Notes under the pieces: model-generated
What the model was told of the DNA's origin: nothing
Databases searched by the model: none
The model's input: the letters and a program-made list of their open reading frames with translations, nothing else
Made by a program: the position numbers and the translations under genes
Assembly (NCBI GenBank): GCA_028289405.1
Contig: JANQPP010000006.1
Location: 62,001 to 126,000, forward strand
Length of the DNA: 64,000 bases
Direction of reading: 5' to 3'
Origin: Pirellulales bacterium
Lineage (GTDB): Bacteria > Planctomycetota > Planctomycetia > Pirellulales > JANQPP01
Part shown: one piece after another, positions 1 through 9,118 of the stretch
Position numbering within the stretch: the stretch's first letter is position 1
How the letters are laid out: every line of letters begins with the position of its first letter

Positions 1-72
1 CGGGCCATCACGGCCACCGTGGCCGCAGCCATCGAATCCGGCCGGACCGGGCGAGTCGTGGAGGTTACCTGA
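1..72 (+). CDS. C-terminal tail of a protein cut by the window edge, possibly a Gfo/Idh/MocA oxidoreductase
   Basis: The first 23 codons read in frame to a TGA at 70-72 and end in AAIESGRTGRVVEVT. Small helical tails of the type A-A-x-E-S-x-x-T-G-R are common at the C-terminus of Gfo/Idh/MocA oxidoreductases, and the next gene belongs to that family. Only the tail is visible, so both the coding status and the family are tentative. Confidence 0.35.
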   Translation, partial: RAITATVAAAIESGRTGRVVEVT

Positions 73-180
73 GCTAGTCGCCAAACCTGGGCAAAGAAGT
101 TTGGTGTGTCGGTCCACCGATTTGATTAAGATGGTGAGCGATTTCCATAATAAGTTTCACCACATTCGAGAAGCCTTTCC

Positions 181-1581
181 ATGCCACGCATCCACCGCCG
201 TCAATTCTTGCAGTCCACTTCCGCCGCCGCGACTGCCGCATCGTGCGGAGTGTTTTCTAGCACTTCGGCCAAAGCCGCCAGTGATTCACCGAATTCCCGG
301 CCCAAGATCGCCGTGATCGGCTGCGGAGGCCAAGGGACCGGCGATGGTTACCGGGCTCTGGAATTCGCCGATATGGTGGCGGTGTGTGATGTCGATTCAG
401 CGCACGCGGAACGGGCCAAGGCCGGCTATACCGAAAGAATTGCCGAAAAGGGCAAGGCACCCCAAATCGACGTGCATGAAGATTACCGTGCGATCATTGA
501 TCGAGACGACATCGATGCCATCGTGTGTGGCACGGTGGATCATTGGCATGTGAAGATTTCGGCGGAGGCACTCAAGTCCGGCAAGGACGCCTATTGCGAG
601 AAGCCCTTGACACTCACGGTCGATGAAGGGCGGATCATCTCAAAGGTCGTGGAAGAGACCGGACGCACCTTGCAAGTCGGCACGCAGCAGCGGTCGGACG
701 AGCGGTTCTTGAAAGCCGTCGCGGTGGCCCATTCGGGGCGTTTGGGAGAAATCAAAAAAGTCACGGTGGGCATCAACCACAACCCATTCAGCAAACAGCT
801 TCCCATCGTTGAGCCTCCCCAAACGCTGAATTGGGACCGCTGGAAAGGACCCACGCCGGACGTGCCGTATCGCTTTTTGACCAACGGCAAGGAGGGCCAA
901 AAGTTGGTCCGCAACTTGGGAGACGGCGGCATCGACGCTTCGAATTGCCACCGGGAATTCCGCTGGTGGTTGGAATACAGCGGCGGCAAGATGACCGACT
1001 GGGGAGCGCATCACGTCGATATCGCCCAGTGGATTATCGACCAGAATGGACCCGGCCAAGGGCCGACGACGATCACGCCCGTGATGCTGGAAACCTCCGT
1101 GCCATTCGATGAGCGGGGCAACCCGACGCTGGACGACCGCTACAACGTGCCACACCGGTTCACGGTGCATGCTCAATTCCCCAACGGCGTCCTGATGGAA
1201 ATCACCAGCGAAGGACGGAATGGCATTTTGGTGGAAGGGACTGAGGGGCGAATCTTCGTCAACCGAGGCACGATTGCTGGTAAGCCGATCGAAGACCTGG
1301 AAACGAACCCGCTCCCCGGCGATTGGCTTGAGAATCTCTATCTCGGCGAACTTGTTGGTCACATGCAAAATTTCTTCGACTGCCTGGCAAGCGGCGCGAA
1401 GCCGGCTTCCGATGTCTGGACGCACGTGTCCGCGATTAACACCTGCCATTTGGGGAACATCGCCCTGCGTTTGAACCGCGCCATCGAGTGGGATGCCGCC
1501 ACGCAAACCATCCAGGAAGATGCCGTGGCCGATGCCATGCAGTCCCGCCCCAGTCGAGCGGGCTACGAGATCGAGATCTAA
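181..1581 (+). CDS. Tat-exported Gfo/Idh/MocA family oxidoreductase
   Basis: This 466-aa protein starts with a twin-arginine signal (HRRQFLQS, residues 5-12) followed by an Ala/Ser-rich hydrophobic stretch, so it is probably exported folded. The mature N-terminus has a Rossmann nucleotide-binding motif (KIAVIGCGGQGTG, about residue 42). The family signature YCEKPLTLT (about residue 138) carries the EKP lysine typical of NAD(P)-dependent sugar or inositol dehydrogenases. The later WWLEYSGGKMTDWGAHHVDIAQW segment carries the conserved DWGAHH-type element. Planctomycetes encode many secreted paralogs of this kind; the substrate is unknown. It is closely similar in layout to the minus-strand gene at 2211-3665, suggesting a paralog pair around a small membrane protein. 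Family assignment is firm, substrate is not. Confidence 0.9.
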   Translation: MPRIHRRQFLQSTSAAATAASCGVFSSTSAKAASDSPNSRPKIAVIGCGGQGTGDGYRALEFADMVAVCDVDSAHAERAKAGYTERIAEKGKAPQIDVHEDYRAIIDRDDIDAIVCGTVDHWHVKISAEALKSGKDAYCEKPLTLTVDEGRIISKVVEETGRTLQVGTQQRSDERFLKAVAVAHSGRLGEIKKVTVGINHNPFSKQLPIVEPPQTLNWDRWKGPTPDVPYRFLTNGKEGQKLVRNLGDGGIDASNCHREFRWWLEYSGGKMTDWGAHHVDIAQWIIDQNGPGQGPTTITPVMLETSVPFDERGNPTLDDRYNVPHRFTVHAQFPNGVLMEITSEGRNGILVEGTEGRIFVNRGTIAGKPIEDLETNPLPGDWLENLYLGELVGHMQNFFDCLASGAKPASDVWTHVSAINTCHLGNIALRLNRAIEWDAATQTIQEDAVADAMQSRPSRAGYEIEI

Positions 1582-1617
1582 TTCAATTGCTTTGCTCTTC
1601 AGGATCGGCCGTTTTCC

Positions 1618-2106
1618 ATGGAATATCAGACGAGCCGGGAATTTCGCGGGGATCCGCAAGCCGCGTTGGACTGCGCCGCCCAAATGTTGGCCGTCACCGG
1701 CTACGAACTGACCGCGAAGAACGACGGATTCGTGGAAGCACTCTCGTCGCGGGCCGTGTGGAGCAGTAAGGAGGATCCGCTTAGAGGAGCGAGCCGCCTG
1801 CGGGTCTCCCATCGTGTGGGCGAGCTTACCCTGGAAGCAGAGTTGGATCACGTCCGTCGCTTGGGGCGGTTCGCGACGCTCTTTCCCATCCTGTTGGGCG
1901 CCGGCTTGGCGATTTTCTTTTGGGTCATGTTTACGTTCATCGACCCTCAACCGGGCAAGATCAATCTGGTCACATTTGTTTGCTTCGCGAGTGTGTCGCC
2001 GTGGCTGTTCCTGGGACCTTGGATGTCCCGCCTGTTTGTTCGCCGCACCGAGCAAGCACTGGAAACTTTTCTGGGAAACGTCGTCATGCAAGCGGGCGAG
2101 AGATAG
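1618..2106 (+). CDS. Hypothetical membrane protein, two predicted TM segments
   Basis: This 162-aa protein has no family that I recognise. Residues 1-80 are soluble and mixed alpha/beta-like. Two hydrophobic segments follow: one around 82-105 (LFPILLGAGLAIFFWVMFTFI) and one around 113-133 (ITLVTF-like to LGPWM). A charged tail (RRTEQALETFLGNVV) ends the protein. It starts at an ATG 36 bp after the stop of the oxidoreductase and lies on the same strand, so it may be co-transcribed. It faces the next gene convergently. Similar two-TM proteins of unknown role are frequent in planctomycetes. Confidence 0.6.
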   Translation: MEYQTSREFRGDPQAALDCAAQMLAVTGYELTAKNDGFVEALSSRAVWSSKEDPLRGASRLRVSHRVGELTLEAELDHVRRLGRFATLFPILLGAGLAIFFWVMFTFIDPQPGKINLVTFVCFASVSPWLFLGPWMSRLFVRRTEQALETFLGNVVMQAGER

Positions 2107-2210
2107 GAAGGAGCCAAGAAAAAAGCGGGCGCGGAAGCTTCCCAAACCGATCGTCCGCCGTGGAAAAGGGCTTTTGGCGTAAAGTAACGCCGCCAAATAC
2201 GCAGAGGACT

Positions 2211-3665
2211 TTACACCTTGATTTCGTATCCCTTGCGTTGCTCCCGATCCAAGAAACTGTTGGCGTCGTAGTCGTCGACGAAGGTGTCCGTTGCCGGATC
2301 GAAGACCACCTTCCGCCCTAGCCGCATGGCGATATTCACTGCGTGGCACACGGCCAGAATGCGATGGTGTGACAACGCGTCGGAGATCGGCGTTTCGCGC
2401 GACTTGATGCAGTCCACGAAATGGGCGATGTGCGAGGCGGGTGCGGGCCGGCCGTAAAGCTGTTTCAACCAGTCTTCTGGCAGCGGATTCTCCTCCAGCA
2501 GTTCCACCGGCTTGCCCACGATTTTGCCCCGATTGACGAGGAACCGTCCCTCGCTCCCTTGGAACATGATTCCGTTGTCGAAGCCGAGTTCTTCCTGCGC
2601 GGAATCGACGACGACCATTTCCAGTCCGTCCGCGAAGGAAACGTTGACCTTGAACTTGGTCGCCGCGTTGAAGCGGTCATGCTCGGTCGGATAGCCGTCC
2701 TGGAAGGGGACGGGATGTTCGACCATCACCGGATCGATTTCAATCAGACCGATGTCGGAGCCAAGCTTGTCGCTGGCCCACATGGCGATGTCCACGTGGT
2801 GAGCACCCCAGTCGGTGAGCTTGCCGCCGGAATATTCGTACCACCAGCGGTAATAGCGATGGGCACGTCCCAAGGGGAAGCCGGCTCCCCAGCCGGTGAC
2901 ATCCACATAGTCCCCTTCGCGGTAAGGAACCAGCGGGGCCTGGCCGCACCACAGGTCCCAATTCAACTGTTTAGGCGGGGCGACTTTGGGGAGTGGCGGG
3001 CATTCGCGCGATCCGCCAATCGCCACGGTCATTCGCTGCAATTCACCCACCCGGCCATGGCGGACCAGCGCGGCGGCTTGGGCAAAACGGTGATCGAATT
3101 CCGTTCGCTGCTGGGTGCCGACCTGCAAGATCCGCTTCGTCTGGTCCATCACTTGCAAAATCTGCTGCCCCTCCTTGATGGTGAGTGTTACCGGCTTTTC
3201 GCAATACACATCCTTTCCCGCCTGCATGGCTTCGATCACCTGTTTCGTGTGCCAGTGATCGGGGGTGGCGATGAACACCGCGTCGATGTCTTTGTTATCG
3301 AGCACGTGGCGATAATCTTCATGCGCGTGAATCACCAGCGGTCGCTCGTGCTTCCGGGCCTGATCGACCAGTACTTGCTGGGCACGCCCCAATTGCACGA
3401 GGTCAACATCGGCCAGCGCGACGCCCGGGCCGAATTCCGTGCCGCCCCGGCCCAGGGCCGTGTGAAAGCGAATCCCCGTTCCGATGTAGCCGAAAATGGG
3501 CTGTTCGTTGGGGCTCTGGGAATTCTCTGCAGCCGAGGTTTTCTCGTCGCTGGAGGACTCGGTGGCAGACTGTCCCCGCGCACCGGAAGTGGAAGAAAAG
3601 AACATACCGGTAGCGGCCGCGGACGCGACGGAGGACTGCAGGAAACTTCGGCGGGAAAGGCTCAT
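2211..3665 (-). CDS. Tat-exported Gfo/Idh/MocA family oxidoreductase
   Basis: This 484-aa protein has a twin-arginine signal at the N-terminus (SRRSFLQSS) and an Ala/Ser-rich stretch, then a low-complexity Ser/Glu linker before the Rossmann domain (IFGYIGTGIRFHTALGRGGTE). The NAD-binding loop is atypical compared with GxGxxG. It carries the family EKP element (DVYCEKPVTLT) and the DWGAHHVDIAMW segment. The C-terminus (EQRKGYEIKV) mirrors that of the gene at 181-1581 (RAGYEIEI), so the two are likely paralogs. It acts outside the cytoplasm if exported. The substrate is unknown. Confidence 0.88.
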   Translation of the reverse strand: MSLSRRSFLQSSVASAAATGMFFSSTSGARGQSATESSSDEKTSAAENSQSPNEQPIFGYIGTGIRFHTALGRGGTEFGPGVALADVDLVQLGRAQQVLVDQARKHERPLVIHAHEDYRHVLDNKDIDAVFIATPDHWHTKQVIEAMQAGKDVYCEKPVTLTIKEGQQILQVMDQTKRILQVGTQQRTEFDHRFAQAAALVRHGRVGELQRMTVAIGGSRECPPLPKVAPPKQLNWDLWCGQAPLVPYREGDYVDVTGWGAGFPLGRAHRYYRWWYEYSGGKLTDWGAHHVDIAMWASDKLGSDIGLIEIDPVMVEHPVPFQDGYPTEHDRFNAATKFKVNVSFADGLEMVVVDSAQEELGFDNGIMFQGSEGRFLVNRGKIVGKPVELLEENPLPEDWLKQLYGRPAPASHIAHFVDCIKSRETPISDALSHHRILAVCHAVNIAMRLGRKVVFDPATDTFVDDYDANSFLDREQRKGYEIKV

Positions 3666-3782
3666 GGTGGCTCCGAATTCAAATCACGACATGGGACGAC
3701 TTTGCTGTGATATGTGCCAGTTTAATACAACGCCCGGCGCGGGGCACGTCGAAGCAAGATTTTTTAATTGGGGATTTTCAGC

Positions 3783-4811
3783 TCAGTAGTCACCGTCGCG
3801 GACTTCAAACCGCGTGGGCTTGTTCAGTGTTAGTCCTCCGCCGCGCAGCCATTCCGCGATCCAGGTGACCATCTGTTCCACGGAGACCGACGGCGGCCCA
3901 AACAGGTGGTGCGATAGGGACGCATCATTCAGCCAAGCGGTTTCGCTCGGTTCCCCGGTGAATGTCGGTCGGCGACCGATGCGCTGCCCGAACATGATCG
4001 CCAGTTCCCGTACGGAGAGAATTTCGTCACCCGTGACATTGAGCACCTTTGGCGGACTCGCGGCGTGTGCCAACGACTGAATCACATGGGCCACTGCGTC
4101 CCCCTGCCAGATAACATTCACGTAGCCTGTCTCCAGCGGCACGTCCTCTCCCGCCAGCACTTTCATCGCGATGTCGACAAGCACGCCGTAACGTAGCTCG
4201 TTCGAGTAATTCAGGCGGATAATGGACGTCTTCGTACCGTGTGCCAGGGAGTTTTCCACGAAGGCCCGTTCACGACCCAAGCAAGATCGGGCATATTCGC
4301 CGGGTGGGTTCGTGGCGGAATCTTCCGTGGAGCCCCCCGAGGCGGGCGTCACGAATTCGTACACGCAACCAGTCGAGAGTGCCACAATCCGTGACGTGCG
4401 ATAGCGCTCGGCCACCAGTTGCGGCATCCTTTCATTCATCCGCTGGAGCACATCCGGATTTCCGGAGGTGCCGAATTTGATGCCGGCTAAAAAGAAGACC
4501 TGATCCGCGTCCGGCAGTTTTTCCACTTGCCGCGGATCGCTTAAATCCGCTGCAATCACGTCGAACCCGGCAGAGGCAAATTGTTCGCGTTTTTTCGTGG
4601 TGCCGAATCTCGAGACGGCGATGACTCTCTCCTCACGTCCGGTGGCTTCCAAAGCGCGACGGAGCATGTTGGCGAGGTGAAAACCCATCTTCCCGCCGGC
4701 GCCGAGCACGGCAAAAGTACCTGGCGTCTCTTTCACCGTTTGTATGACGCCGGCGGCGGGTCGCGAAATCCATTCGTCCAATTCCTCGACGTTGCTCGGT
4801 CCCTCGATCAT
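3783..4811 (-). CDS. NAD-dependent epimerase/dehydratase (extended SDR-like)
   Basis: From the ATG at 4811 this is 342 aa; an upstream GTG at 4862 would add 17 residues. I prefer the ATG because it follows an AGGG-type ribosome site and begins with the helical segment MIEGPSNVEELDEW. The Rossmann motif VLGAGGKMGFHLAN (about residue 35) and the later IVALSTGCVYEFV and RLNYSNELRYG segments fit an epimerase fold. The YxxxK catalytic pair is not obvious: the expected tyrosine region reads PPGEYARSCLGRER, lacking the lysine. It may therefore bind a nucleotide sugar without classical catalysis, or be a divergent member. It lies divergently from the Nramp-like gene. Confidence 0.7.
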   Translation of the reverse strand: MIEGPSNVEELDEWISRPAAGVIQTVKETPGTFAVLGAGGKMGFHLANMLRRALEATGREERVIAVSRFGTTKKREQFASAGFDVIAADLSDPRQVEKLPDADQVFFLAGIKFGTSGNPDVLQRMNERMPQLVAERYRTSRIVALSTGCVYEFVTPASGGSTEDSATNPPGEYARSCLGRERAFVENSLAHGTKTSIIRLNYSNELRYGVLVDIAMKVLAGEDVPLETGYVNVIWQGDAVAHVIQSLAHAASPPKVLNVTGDEILSVRELAIMFGQRIGRRPTFTGEPSETAWLNDASLSHHLFGPPSVSVEQMVTWIAEWLRGGGLTLNKPTRFEVRDGDY

Positions 4812-4971
4812 GAGCGCCCTAACTGTTTGGCTCGAGAAGATTGCCGCCACACTGGGCGACACGATTACCCCGGATTATATCGGTTTACGAGTTGCGGCGG
4901 GCGCGCTTTCCGGGGAGACTGTCGTCCGCGCGGTTCGAATGTGGCCAACATCCAACTCGTGAGCCTTGTCG

Positions 4972-6288
4972 ATGACCGATCCGAACAATGCAACTCCCTG
5001 GTATCGCCGGATTGGTCCTGGCCTGATCACGGCCTGCGTGGTGATCGGCCCGGGAAGTATCATGACTAGTTCCAAGATCGGGGCCAACGACGGCTACGCC
5101 ATGTTGTGGGTGGTCGTTGTCTCCGTGGGGTTCATGATGCTGTTTACCACTCTGGGAGCCAAACTGGGCGTGGTCGCCTCGCAAGCCCCCGGCGACTTGA
5201 TTCGGGCCAAGGCGGGGAAATGGCTGGCCGTGCTCGTCGGAGTGGGCGTGTTTTTCATCTCCGCAGCCTTCCAGTCCGGCAACAACATCGGTGTCGCGGC
5301 CGCGTTCGAGGCGTTCATCGATTCCAAGCCAATCGTGACCGGCTTGGTCGTTGCCTTCAATCTGCTGGCCATCTCGTTTCTATTCGTGTTTAAGAACATC
5401 TACACGCTATTAGAAAAGTTGATGACGCTTTTCGTGGCGCTGATGCTGGTCTGTTTTGCCGTCAACCTTGTGCGGTTGCGGCCCGACCCGGTCGCGCTGG
5501 CCAGCGGCTTTGTGCCGTCGTTGGGGACTTCGGGCGAGATGTTGCCCATTCTCGGGCTGATTGGCACAACCTTCGTGATCACGGCGGCTTTCTACCAGGC
5601 GTATCTCGTAAGGCAAAAGGGCTGGAGCCTCGCCAACTTGGGCAACGGCTTGGTCGACGCGCGGGTCGGTTCGGTCATCATGTTTCTGATCACGGTGATG
5701 CTGATGTCCACGGCCGCGGCGGGACTTTACACCGGCAATCCGGTCCAGTTAACCAATCCCGTCGCGGTGGCGGAAAGCCTGGAAACGACCTTCGGGCCGA
5801 TGGCCAAAATCATCTTCTGCTTGGGGCTTTTTTCGGCGGCCTACTCCTCGTTTCTGGTCAACTCCATGATCGGCGGCTTCATGGCCGCGGACGGTTTGGG
5901 ACTGGGGAGCGATCCCCGCGACCGAGGGCCGAGGATCATGACCACCGTGGCCCTGCTGACTGGCATGTCCGTGGGCGTGGCCACGCTGATGTTCAACTTC
6001 AACCGCACCCCGACGATCATCGCCGCACAAGCAGCGACGGTCATTGCCGCGCCGCTGGTGGCTGGAGTTTTGCTCTGGCTCACCAGCTCGCGAGACGTGA
6101 TGGGCGCGCAGGTGAATCGGCCCGGCACGATCGCCTTCGGCATGCTGGGACTGCTGATGTTGATCGCCATGGCTGGCAAGACGGCAATCGTGGACTTGCC
6201 GGCTAGGGTCAATAAGTACCTGCATCCAGTTCCGGTGGAGCAAGCTGCCGGGCACGAGGCCGCTCGGTCCATGTCAAACCCTTCGTGA
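4972..6288 (+). CDS. Nramp-family-like transporter with non-canonical metal site
   Basis: From the ATG at 4972 this is a 438-aa protein (an in-frame TTG lies at 4966). It has about eleven hydrophobic segments and the N-terminal RIGPGLITA motif of the Nramp (MntH/DMT) family, normally H+-coupled Mn2+/Fe2+ importers of the inner membrane. In canonical members the first TM carries DPGN and the sixth carries MPHN-type metal ligands. Here the first-TM motif reads GPGS (residues 26-29) and the sixth-TM region reads TAAFYQAYLV (204-213), so Asp, Asn and Met ligands appear absent. A different substrate (another divalent ion, or none) is likely. The neighbouring genes are not metal genes. Confidence 0.75.
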   Translation: MTDPNNATPWYRRIGPGLITACVVIGPGSIMTSSKIGANDGYAMLWVVVVSVGFMMLFTTLGAKLGVVASQAPGDLIRAKAGKWLAVLVGVGVFFISAAFQSGNNIGVAAAFEAFIDSKPIVTGLVVAFNLLAISFLFVFKNIYTLLEKLMTLFVALMLVCFAVNLVRLRPDPVALASGFVPSLGTSGEMLPILGLIGTTFVITAAFYQAYLVRQKGWSLANLGNGLVDARVGSVIMFLITVMLMSTAAAGLYTGNPVQLTNPVAVAESLETTFGPMAKIIFCLGLFSAAYSSFLVNSMIGGFMAADGLGLGSDPRDRGPRIMTTVALLTGMSVGVATLMFNFNRTPTIIAAQAATVIAAPLVAGVLLWLTSSRDVMGAQVNRPGTIAFGMLGLLMLIAMAGKTAIVDLPARVNKYLHPVPVEQAAGHEAARSMSNPS

Positions 6289-6301
6289 CAATCACTTTGC
6301 C

Positions 6302-7057
6302 ATGCTTTCCGATGACCAACTCCGAAAATATAAGCAAAACGGGCACTTGACCGTTCCCGCCGTCTTTGACCAGCACATGATTGGTGTAGCGCTGGCCGAT
6401 CTCGAGGCGTGGAGCCGCGACTTCCTGGCCCGACTTTCCGACGACGAGCGCGAATGGTATCTCGAACGCGGAGACGCGACTGGCACACTGCCCCGCAAAA
6501 TGGACCAACCCGTCTATCATCGCCCGGCGTTCCAACAGATGGCCGCATCCTCCCCGCTGGTGGCAATGGTCGAGCAACTCATCGGACCGGGCGTGACCGT
6601 GGTCTTTAGCCAAGTCTTTTGCAAGCCGCCGAGAGTGGGCGGTCCCAAGCCGGTACATCAGGACAACTTCTATTTCGGTCCTGACGATCCAGAGTCGGCC
6701 GTTACCGCCTGGATCGCGCTGGATGACGCCACCGTGGAGAACGGCTGTTTGTGCTATGCAGGTGGGAGCCATCGGGGACCGATTCTGCCGCATGTCGCGC
6801 CGCCGGAGGAGCCGTTCAATTTGCAGATACCCATGGAAAAGCTCCAAGGCGTGGCCATGACGCCCGCTCTTGTCTCGTCGGGAGGCGTTTCTTTTCACCA
6901 CGGTACGACATGGCATCAATCGGCGAGCAACACCAGTTCCCGTCCGCGCCGCGCGGCCGCGTTTCATTACCTGCAAAACGAGGCTTCGCTCGTCGAACCG
7001 GCATTGGAATACGACATGTCAATGGCGGTAAAAATCACGCCGGACGGACAAAGTTGA
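6302..7057 (+). CDS. Phytanoyl-CoA dioxygenase (PhyH) family protein
   Basis: This 251-aa protein matches the PhyH family of Fe(II)/2-oxoglutarate oxygenases. The iron ligands appear as the H-x-D pair at H119/D121 (KPVHQDNFYF). The distal His is within FHHGTTWHQSASN (probably H205), and the 2-oxoglutarate-binding Arg follows in SSRPRRAA. Such enzymes hydroxylate small molecules; the bacterial substrates are mostly unknown. It begins 13 bp after the Nramp-like gene and its stop lies 1 bp from the start of the GNAT gene, so the three may form an operon. Confidence 0.85.
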   Translation: MLSDDQLRKYKQNGHLTVPAVFDQHMIGVALADLEAWSRDFLARLSDDEREWYLERGDATGTLPRKMDQPVYHRPAFQQMAASSPLVAMVEQLIGPGVTVVFSQVFCKPPRVGGPKPVHQDNFYFGPDDPESAVTAWIALDDATVENGCLCYAGGSHRGPILPHVAPPEEPFNLQIPMEKLQGVAMTPALVSSGGVSFHHGTTWHQSASNTSSRPRRAAAFHYLQNEASLVEPALEYDMSMAVKITPDGQS

Positions 7058-7058
7058 C

Positions 7059-7898
7059 ATGTCGCCGGAACCGCACACGCCATTTGCCCTCGAAATATTA
7101 ACTACCGGACATGTCGATTCGGCGCTGCAACTATGCCGAGAAGCGGGCTGGAATCAGTTGCGGGCCGACTGGCTCCGTCTGCTCCGCCATGAACCGGACG
7201 GCTGTTTCGCGGCCATCCGTGACGGGCAATTGGTGGGTACCCTGACCACGACCTGTTACGGCGAAGACCTGGCCTGGATCGGCATGATGCTCGTGCATCC
7301 GGATCATCGCCGCCAAGGGATTGCCCTGTCCCTGATGCGGCACGGCATCGATTATCTGCGGACCAAGCGAGTCCGATGCATCAAACTGGACGCCACGCCC
7401 GCCGGAGCGCACGTTTATCGAAAGCTGGGTTTCGAAGAGGAGTGGACGTTTCATCGCTGGTGCCGCGAGGGGACGAATGCCCCGCCTCGCGCGGAATCGA
7501 ACGCCTGCCCCAACCTTTCGGAAGCGGTGCTGGAACTCGATCGACGCGGCTTTGGCGCCGACCGTGGCGATTATCTTCGGCGGCTCGGCCAGGACTCTCA
7601 GGTATGCGTCACGCCGACTGGGTTCGGCATGGCGCGGCCAGGTTTTCTCGCCACGTACTTGGGGCCAGTTTGTGCCGCCACCGTGGGTGAAGCGGAAACG
7701 ATCATTGGCAAGCTTTGCGCAGCGCCCGTTGATCGAATGTTCTGGGACATTCCCGAGACCAATCGGGAGGTGGCACGTCTTGCCGATTCGTTCGGTTTTG
7801 TTCCCGGGCGGCAGTTGACGCGGATGCGACTGGGTCGCGAATTGTCCCCGCCAGATCTCAAATTACAATTCGCCCTCGCCGGCCCCGCCACGGGTTGA
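7059..7898 (+). CDS. GNAT N-acetyltransferase with second acetyltransferase-like domain
   Basis: This 279-aa protein has an N-terminal GNAT domain (about residues 10-130). It contains the acetyl-CoA pyrophosphate loop RRQGIALSLM preceded by the beta strand WIGMMLVHPDH, and the alpha4 segment AHVYRKLGFEEEW. Residues about 150-275 form a second, divergent GNAT-like half (the type annotated as acetyltransferase-18/YitH-like). The start ATG is 1 bp after the PhyH stop codon, implying coupled translation. The substrate is unknown. Confidence 0.85.
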   Translation: MSPEPHTPFALEILTTGHVDSALQLCREAGWNQLRADWLRLLRHEPDGCFAAIRDGQLVGTLTTTCYGEDLAWIGMMLVHPDHRRQGIALSLMRHGIDYLRTKRVRCIKLDATPAGAHVYRKLGFEEEWTFHRWCREGTNAPPRAESNACPNLSEAVLELDRRGFGADRGDYLRRLGQDSQVCVTPTGFGMARPGFLATYLGPVCAATVGEAETIIGKLCAAPVDRMFWDIPETNREVARLADSFGFVPGRQLTRMRLGRELSPPDLKLQFALAGPATG

Positions 7899-7935
7899 GC
7901 GTGCTTCACCCTAAATCACAAATTCTGCCTGCATT

Positions 7936-9096
7936 TTATGCGGCACGATGGCGGCGGCGCCAGTAGCGGCGGGCCTTGCCCACCCAGGCGGGAAGTTCTA
8001 CGCCGGCGAGCGAATTGTCTGCCCGCGCGAGCAGCCAATCCTGCCTTGCTCCCCGAGCGAGTGCCTCGCAAGACTGGAATTTCTCCACGAGCCCTGGCGT
8101 GGAGGCGGCTTCGAAGGGATCGGCGATGCTGGCCAAAGGACGCATCTCCCGACGAACCGCTTCCCGCCATTCCGGTGGAATGATCGTGCCGTCGGACAAG
8201 CGGGCATGGCCGTATTCCAGGGCAGAGAAGTGCCGCCAATCGGCAGCATTCAAACGCTCAAGGTAGCCGTCGAGCAAGGCTTGCAAGTTCCGGTCTGCTT
8301 GCGCGTCGTGCCGATTCTGATGTCGGGAGAGCTGTCGCGGTTGAGCCGGATCGAAACCGCTGTAATGAAAAAAGATCAGCGGTTCGCCACCGGCGCGCCA
8401 GGTTCCGTCGCGATCTCGCGAAAGCGGGCGATGGCAGAGGTTCCAATAAGCGACGTTGTGGCCCGGGTGTCGGAGGACATGCACGCCGTCGAATAGCCCC
8501 GGTACGAATTCCAGCCACCGCTGGTCCACGAAGCAGCCCGCCGCCTTGTCGACGATGCAGTCGCGGCAAAGGCGCTGTCCCCACCAGCGCAAAAACTCCC
8601 GAGCTTCGAGCGTTTCACGAACTGCCACAAAGCCGCCGTTGTATGTACCGCAAGGCAGCAGGTCCCACATGTGGGGCCGCTTGCCATCCTCCGGCAGAGG
8701 TGCGGTGAGATGCGGAGTGAACAAGATTGAATGGTCTGCCAACCGATTTGAGACTTCCTGGAGCGGCTGAAAAATCTCGATGTCGGCATCGAGATAAATG
8801 GCCCGTTCAAAACCTTGATCGAGCAAATGCTCCATCACGAACGGTTTGAGCGCGCAGGCCAGCTCGAAGCCCGTGTATTGAAAGGCAAACCTCTGCCAGT
8901 CAGGAATGCCCAACTCGTGGGCGGGCAGTAACGTGGTGTGAGGGATATCGATATGCGTAGATGAATCCGGCCCGTCGCAATCACTTAAACAGACGAACAA
9001 GGGCCAATCCGGATGTTGCCGTCGGAGTGCTGCCGCCCAGACCCGAGCCTGAGCGGTGTAGTCCCGGCTGATGATGGTGACGGCGGCGGTCTGCAT
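7936..9096 (-). CDS. Glycosyltransferase, GT8-like nucleotide-sugar transferase
   Basis: I chose the ATG at 9096 (386 aa) because the reading frame upstream overlaps the preceding gene and the fold begins at TAAVTIISRDYTAQARVWA. The central AIYLDADIEIFQPL segment contains a DxD metal/nucleotide-sugar motif (D-A-D). A later QRWLEFVPGLFDGV segment and a His-containing FFHYSGFDP loop are typical of GT-A fold, GT8-like transferases. It is the last gene of a six-gene minus-strand operon and starts 22 bp after the GT2 gene. It probably adds a sugar to a surface glycan; the acceptor is unknown. Confidence 0.75.
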   Translation of the reverse strand: MQTAAVTIISRDYTAQARVWAAALRRQHPDWPLFVCLSDCDGPDSSTHIDIPHTTLLPAHELGIPDWQRFAFQYTGFELACALKPFVMEHLLDQGFERAIYLDADIEIFQPLQEVSNRLADHSILFTPHLTAPLPEDGKRPHMWDLLPCGTYNGGFVAVRETLEAREFLRWWGQRLCRDCIVDKAAGCFVDQRWLEFVPGLFDGVHVLRHPGHNVAYWNLCHRPLSRDRDGTWRAGGEPLIFFHYSGFDPAQPRQLSRHQNRHDAQADRNLQALLDGYLERLNAADWRHFSALEYGHARLSDGTIIPPEWREAVRREMRPLASIADPFEAASTPGLVEKFQSCEALARGARQDWLLARADNSLAGVELPAWVGKARRYWRRRHRAA

Positions 9097-9118
9097 GCGG
9101 CTCTTGTGCCTTTCTTGT

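Noticed and set aside
640-3710. Very long ORFs antisense to the two Gfo/Idh genes (640-2349 minus, 2421-3710 plus)
   Set aside because: They mirror the Arg/Ala/Gly-rich shadow of GC-rich genes and have no recognisable domain or ribosome site.
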